This document shows, one piece after another, positions 38,053 through 39,909 of a stretch of DNA of 39,909 bases; position 1 is the stretch's first letter; each line of letters opens with the position of its first letter. The stretch is from Lachnospiraceae bacterium (GTDB taxonomy: Bacteria; Bacillota; Clostridia; Lachnospirales; Lachnospiraceae): contig JAFTGN010000080.1 of assembly GCA_017457865.1 (NCBI GenBank), positions 1 to 39,909 on the forward strand. Reading direction: 5' to 3'. The position numbers were made by a program, and so were the translations under genes. A model generated the notes under the pieces. The model was given only the letters and a program-made list of their open reading frames with translations. It was not told where the DNA came from and did no database searches.

Positions 38053-38822
38053 AACAGGAAGAAAGAAGGTTATATCTGATACGGGAGCTTTTGCATGAGC
38101 AGCCACGATACAGAAATATAGAAATCTCCAAGGATCATGCCAAGCAGAAAAAGCTGCTGCGTTCACTTATGAATATACGTATGGCTGCTCCCATTAGCGA
38201 TGCTTTTCTGCAGACCCAGGATGAATATCTGCAGGAAACTATAAAGGAAAAAGGGATTACAGATATAAAGGATTTAAAACCTGCTGAAGAAGGAATCTAT
38301 CTCTGGCAGGGGGATATTACAACACTTAAATGCGATGCCATCGTAAATGCTGCAAACAGCGGAATGACAGGCTGCTATCAGCCCTGTCATAACTGCATTG
38401 ATAATTGTATCCATACATATGCCGGAGTCCAACTCAGAAATGCCTGTGCAGAGATAATGGAGAAACAGGGACATGAGGAACCGACAGGACAGGCAAAGAT
38501 CACGCAGGCCTTCAATCTGCCGTGTAAATATGTATTGCATACCGTCGGACCGATCGTACAGGGGCAACTCACAAAGGAGCATGAAGAACTGCTGGCATCA
38601 TGCTACAGGTCATGCCTGGAACTTGCTGATGAGAATGATGTAAAGAACATTGCATTTTGCTGTATATCGACGGGAGTATTCATGTTCCCGAATGAACGTG
38701 CGGCAGAGATTGCGGTGCAAACCGTGCGGGATTACCGCAAGGAAAAGAATAGTGGAATCGAGGTGGTATTCAATGTTTGGAAGGATGTCGATTACGAAAT
38801 CTACCGGGAATTACTCGGATGA
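38049..38822 (+). CDS. Macrodomain protein-ADP-ribose hydrolase of the SirTM-linked type
   Basis: The 257-residue protein has an N-terminal helical extension (1-85, LIRELLHEQPRY) followed by a macrodomain: GIYLWQGDITTLKCDAIVNA, AANSGMTGCYQPCHNCIDN, CIHTYAGVQLR, HTVGPIV and FCCISTGVFMFPNERAAEI. The NAANS and STGVF loops bind ADP-ribose; the Cys/His-rich insert (CYQPCHNCIDNC) fits the zinc-containing macrodomains of SirTM operons. It removes ADP-ribose from proteins. Its 3' end overlaps the SirTM gene by 50 bp. No GcvH-like or lipoate ligase gene, the usual extra partners, is visible in the window. Confidence 0.92.
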   Translation: MKQEERRLYLIRELLHEQPRYRNIEISKDHAKQKKLLRSLMNIRMAAPISDAFLQTQDEYLQETIKEKGITDIKDLKPAEEGIYLWQGDITTLKCDAIVNAANSGMTGCYQPCHNCIDNCIHTYAGVQLRNACAEIMEKQGHEEPTGQAKITQAFNLPCKYVLHTVGPIVQGQLTKEHEELLASCYRSCLELADENDVKNIAFCCISTGVFMFPNERAAEIAVQTVRDYRKEKNSGIEVVFNVWKDVDYEIYRELLG

Positions 38823-39639
38823 GATAAAGAGATTAAAGAAAGCTATAGAAGAAGCGGATGCTATTGTGATCGGAGCAGGAGCCGGGCTTTCGACTTCCGC
38901 GGGATTTGTTTATAACGGCGAGCGGTTTGAGAAGCATTTCTCGGATTTTGGAAAGAAGTACGGTTTTAAGGATATGTACTCCGGTGGCTTCTATCCCTAT
39001 GAAACTCCGGAAGAGATGTGGGCATACTGGTCGAAGTTCATCTTCGTCAACAGATATATGGATGCACCGAAGCAAGTGTATGAGAATCTGCTTTCCTTGG
39101 TAAAGGATAAGGATCATTTCGTTATCACCACGAATGTGGACCACTGCTTCCAGAAGGCAGGCTTTGAGAAGAAGCGTCTCTTTTATACCCAGGGCGATTA
39201 CGGCCTGTTCCAGTGCAGTGAGCCTTGCTGCGATGAAACATATGAAAATGAGCAGATGGTAAGGGATATGGTGAAGCAGCAGAAGGACATGAAGATCCCG
39301 ACGGAGTTAATCCCGAAATGTCCTCATTGCGGAAAGCCTCTGACCATGAATCTTCGTTCCGACGATAAGTTTGTAGAAGATGAAGGCTGGCATCAGGCGG
39401 CAGAAAGATATGAGAATTTCCTGAGAACAAGGAAAGGAAAGATCCTGTTCCTGGAACTGGGGGTTGGATATAACACACCGGTGATCATTAAATATCCTTT
39501 CTGGCAGATGACAGCAAAGAATCCGGAGGCAACATATGCCTGTGTGAACTATGGTGAAGCTGTGTGTCCTGAAGATATCAGGAAGCAGTCCATCTGTATT
39601 GACGGTGACATCGGGCAGGTAATTGAAGAATTACGATAA
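38773..39639 (+). CDS. SirTM-class sirtuin, protein ADP-ribosyltransferase
   Basis: I chose ATG 38773 (288 aa), six bases past GAGGTGG within the macrodomain gene; ATG 38785 is an alternative. Sirtuin motifs are present: AIVIGAGAGLSTSAGF for NAD, ITTNVDHCFQKAG, and a zinc module CSEPCC with CPHCG. The usual catalytic histidine motif (QNIDxLH...EXHG) is changed (TQGDYGLFQC), as in SirTM, which ADP-ribosylates instead of deacylating. Known SirTMs modify a lipoylated GcvH-L and are reversed by the linked macrodomain under oxidative stress. That partner is not in the window. Confidence 0.9.
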   Translation: MFGRMSITKSTGNYSDEIKRLKKAIEEADAIVIGAGAGLSTSAGFVYNGERFEKHFSDFGKKYGFKDMYSGGFYPYETPEEMWAYWSKFIFVNRYMDAPKQVYENLLSLVKDKDHFVITTNVDHCFQKAGFEKKRLFYTQGDYGLFQCSEPCCDETYENEQMVRDMVKQQKDMKIPTELIPKCPHCGKPLTMNLRSDDKFVEDEGWHQAAERYENFLRTRKGKILFLELGVGYNTPVIIKYPFWQMTAKNPEATYACVNYGEAVCPEDIRKQSICIDGDIGQVIEELR

Positions 39640-39658
39640 ACAATGAAGGAGGAAATTA

Positions 39659-39784
39659 ATGTTCAAGATAGTTGCAAGCCTGACAATTAAGGCGGACAAA
39701 ATGGATGAATTCAAGAAAACCGCTGAGGAACTTGTAAGAAAATCAAGTGCGGAAGAAGGAAATATCTTTTACCTGAATCCGTGA
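39659..39784 (+). pseudogene. Truncated antibiotic-biosynthesis-monooxygenase (ABM) domain gene
   Basis: ATG 39659 follows AGGAGG. The frame reads MFKIVASLTIKADKMDEFKK, then TAEELVRKSSAEEGNIFY, and stops after 41 codons. ABM proteins have about 95 residues and continue after the EEGCxxY strand with the rest of a ferredoxin-like fold. Here the sequence is broken just there (YLNP, stop), and the following bases look like the end of a mobile element. These heme/quinone-type monooxygenases fit the redox theme of the operon. Confidence 0.7.
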
Positions 39785-39909
39785 AGTTCACGATTTATTA
39801 TCACCAACCCGTCAAATTCGAGTTGGTGGTATAGATGTGACCACATGGGGTTGGGAAATCGTCCCAAAACGTGGTCAGCAGATTACAATAAGCTACTAAA
39901 AATAGGTAC
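39785..39909. mobile_element. Probable end of an inserted element at the window edge
   Basis: The ABM frame is cut at about 39780. Downstream, two foldable segments follow: ACCAAC paired with GTTGGT (39802-39828 region), and ACCAC paired with GTGGT around TTGGGA/TCCCAA. Subterminal hairpins without an open frame resemble the left end of an IS200/IS605-type element. Only 125 bases are visible, so the class is a guess. Confidence 0.4.

Overview
The window reads as chromosome of a spore-forming gut clostridium, most likely a Lachnospiraceae (Blautia/Dorea/Mediterraneibacter-like). The core is a conserved Firmicutes block running spoVT, hup, rqcP, yabP, yabQ, divIC, spoIIE, tilS, hpt, ftsH (about 16.3-24.2 kb). 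Promoters are TTGACA/TATAAT-like and ribosome binding sites are strong AGGAGG types. Genus is inference; no marker gene was compared.

Layout. 1-1.7 kb: the 3' part of a secreted, membrane-anchored Big2 (Ig-like) repeat protein. 1.7-5.1 kb: an AT-rich accessory stretch with a small membrane protein, an orphan LytTR response regulator, a three-gene operon (membrane protein, XRE repressor, zinc ribbon) with two matching operators, and gene remnants. 5.3-6.1 kb: a lipoprotein. 6.27-6.40 kb: a 134-bp MITE with an 8-bp target duplication. 6.4-9.0 kb: a Tet(M)-like translational GTPase fused to a Rae1/YacP-type ribonuclease domain. 9.1-10.4 kb: an AT-rich toxin-antitoxin-chaperone operon (ADP-ribosyltransferase-like toxin, small antitoxin, SecB-like chaperone) that resembles the CmdTAC anti-phage system. 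11.3-16.2 kb: a complete Opp/Dpp-type peptide ABC transporter. 16.3-24.2 kb: the sporulation/division/tRNA-modification block. 24.4-26.5 kb: a GH13 alpha-glucan hydrolase. 26.6-27.1 kb: four tRNA-like genes, one of them a suspicious tRNA-Phe-like gene with a UAA anticodon. 27.3-31.3 kb: an HtrA-like pseudoprotease, YhaM, and a RumA/RlmD-type methyltransferase.

31.3-39.9 kb is an accessory island. It starts with remnants of a plasmid/ICE-type replication gene carrying 23-bp iterated repeats. An IS200-type element with a structured RNA-like 3' part follows. Then comes a redox-type cluster: a HxlR regulator, divergent from an operon with an ACGX-repeat RiPP precursor, its radical SAM-SPASM maturase, a quinone-oxidoreductase-like MDR protein, a ferredoxin-nitroreductase, a 2H phosphoesterase, a PPC/DUF296 protein, a second nitroreductase, a macrodomain ADP-ribosyl hydrolase, a SirTM sirtuin and a truncated monooxygenase. 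Nearly all genes of this operon overlap or abut, so they look co-expressed under HxlR. Two separate ADP-ribosylation themes therefore occur in one window: a toxin at 9 kb, and a writer/eraser pair at 38-39 kb.
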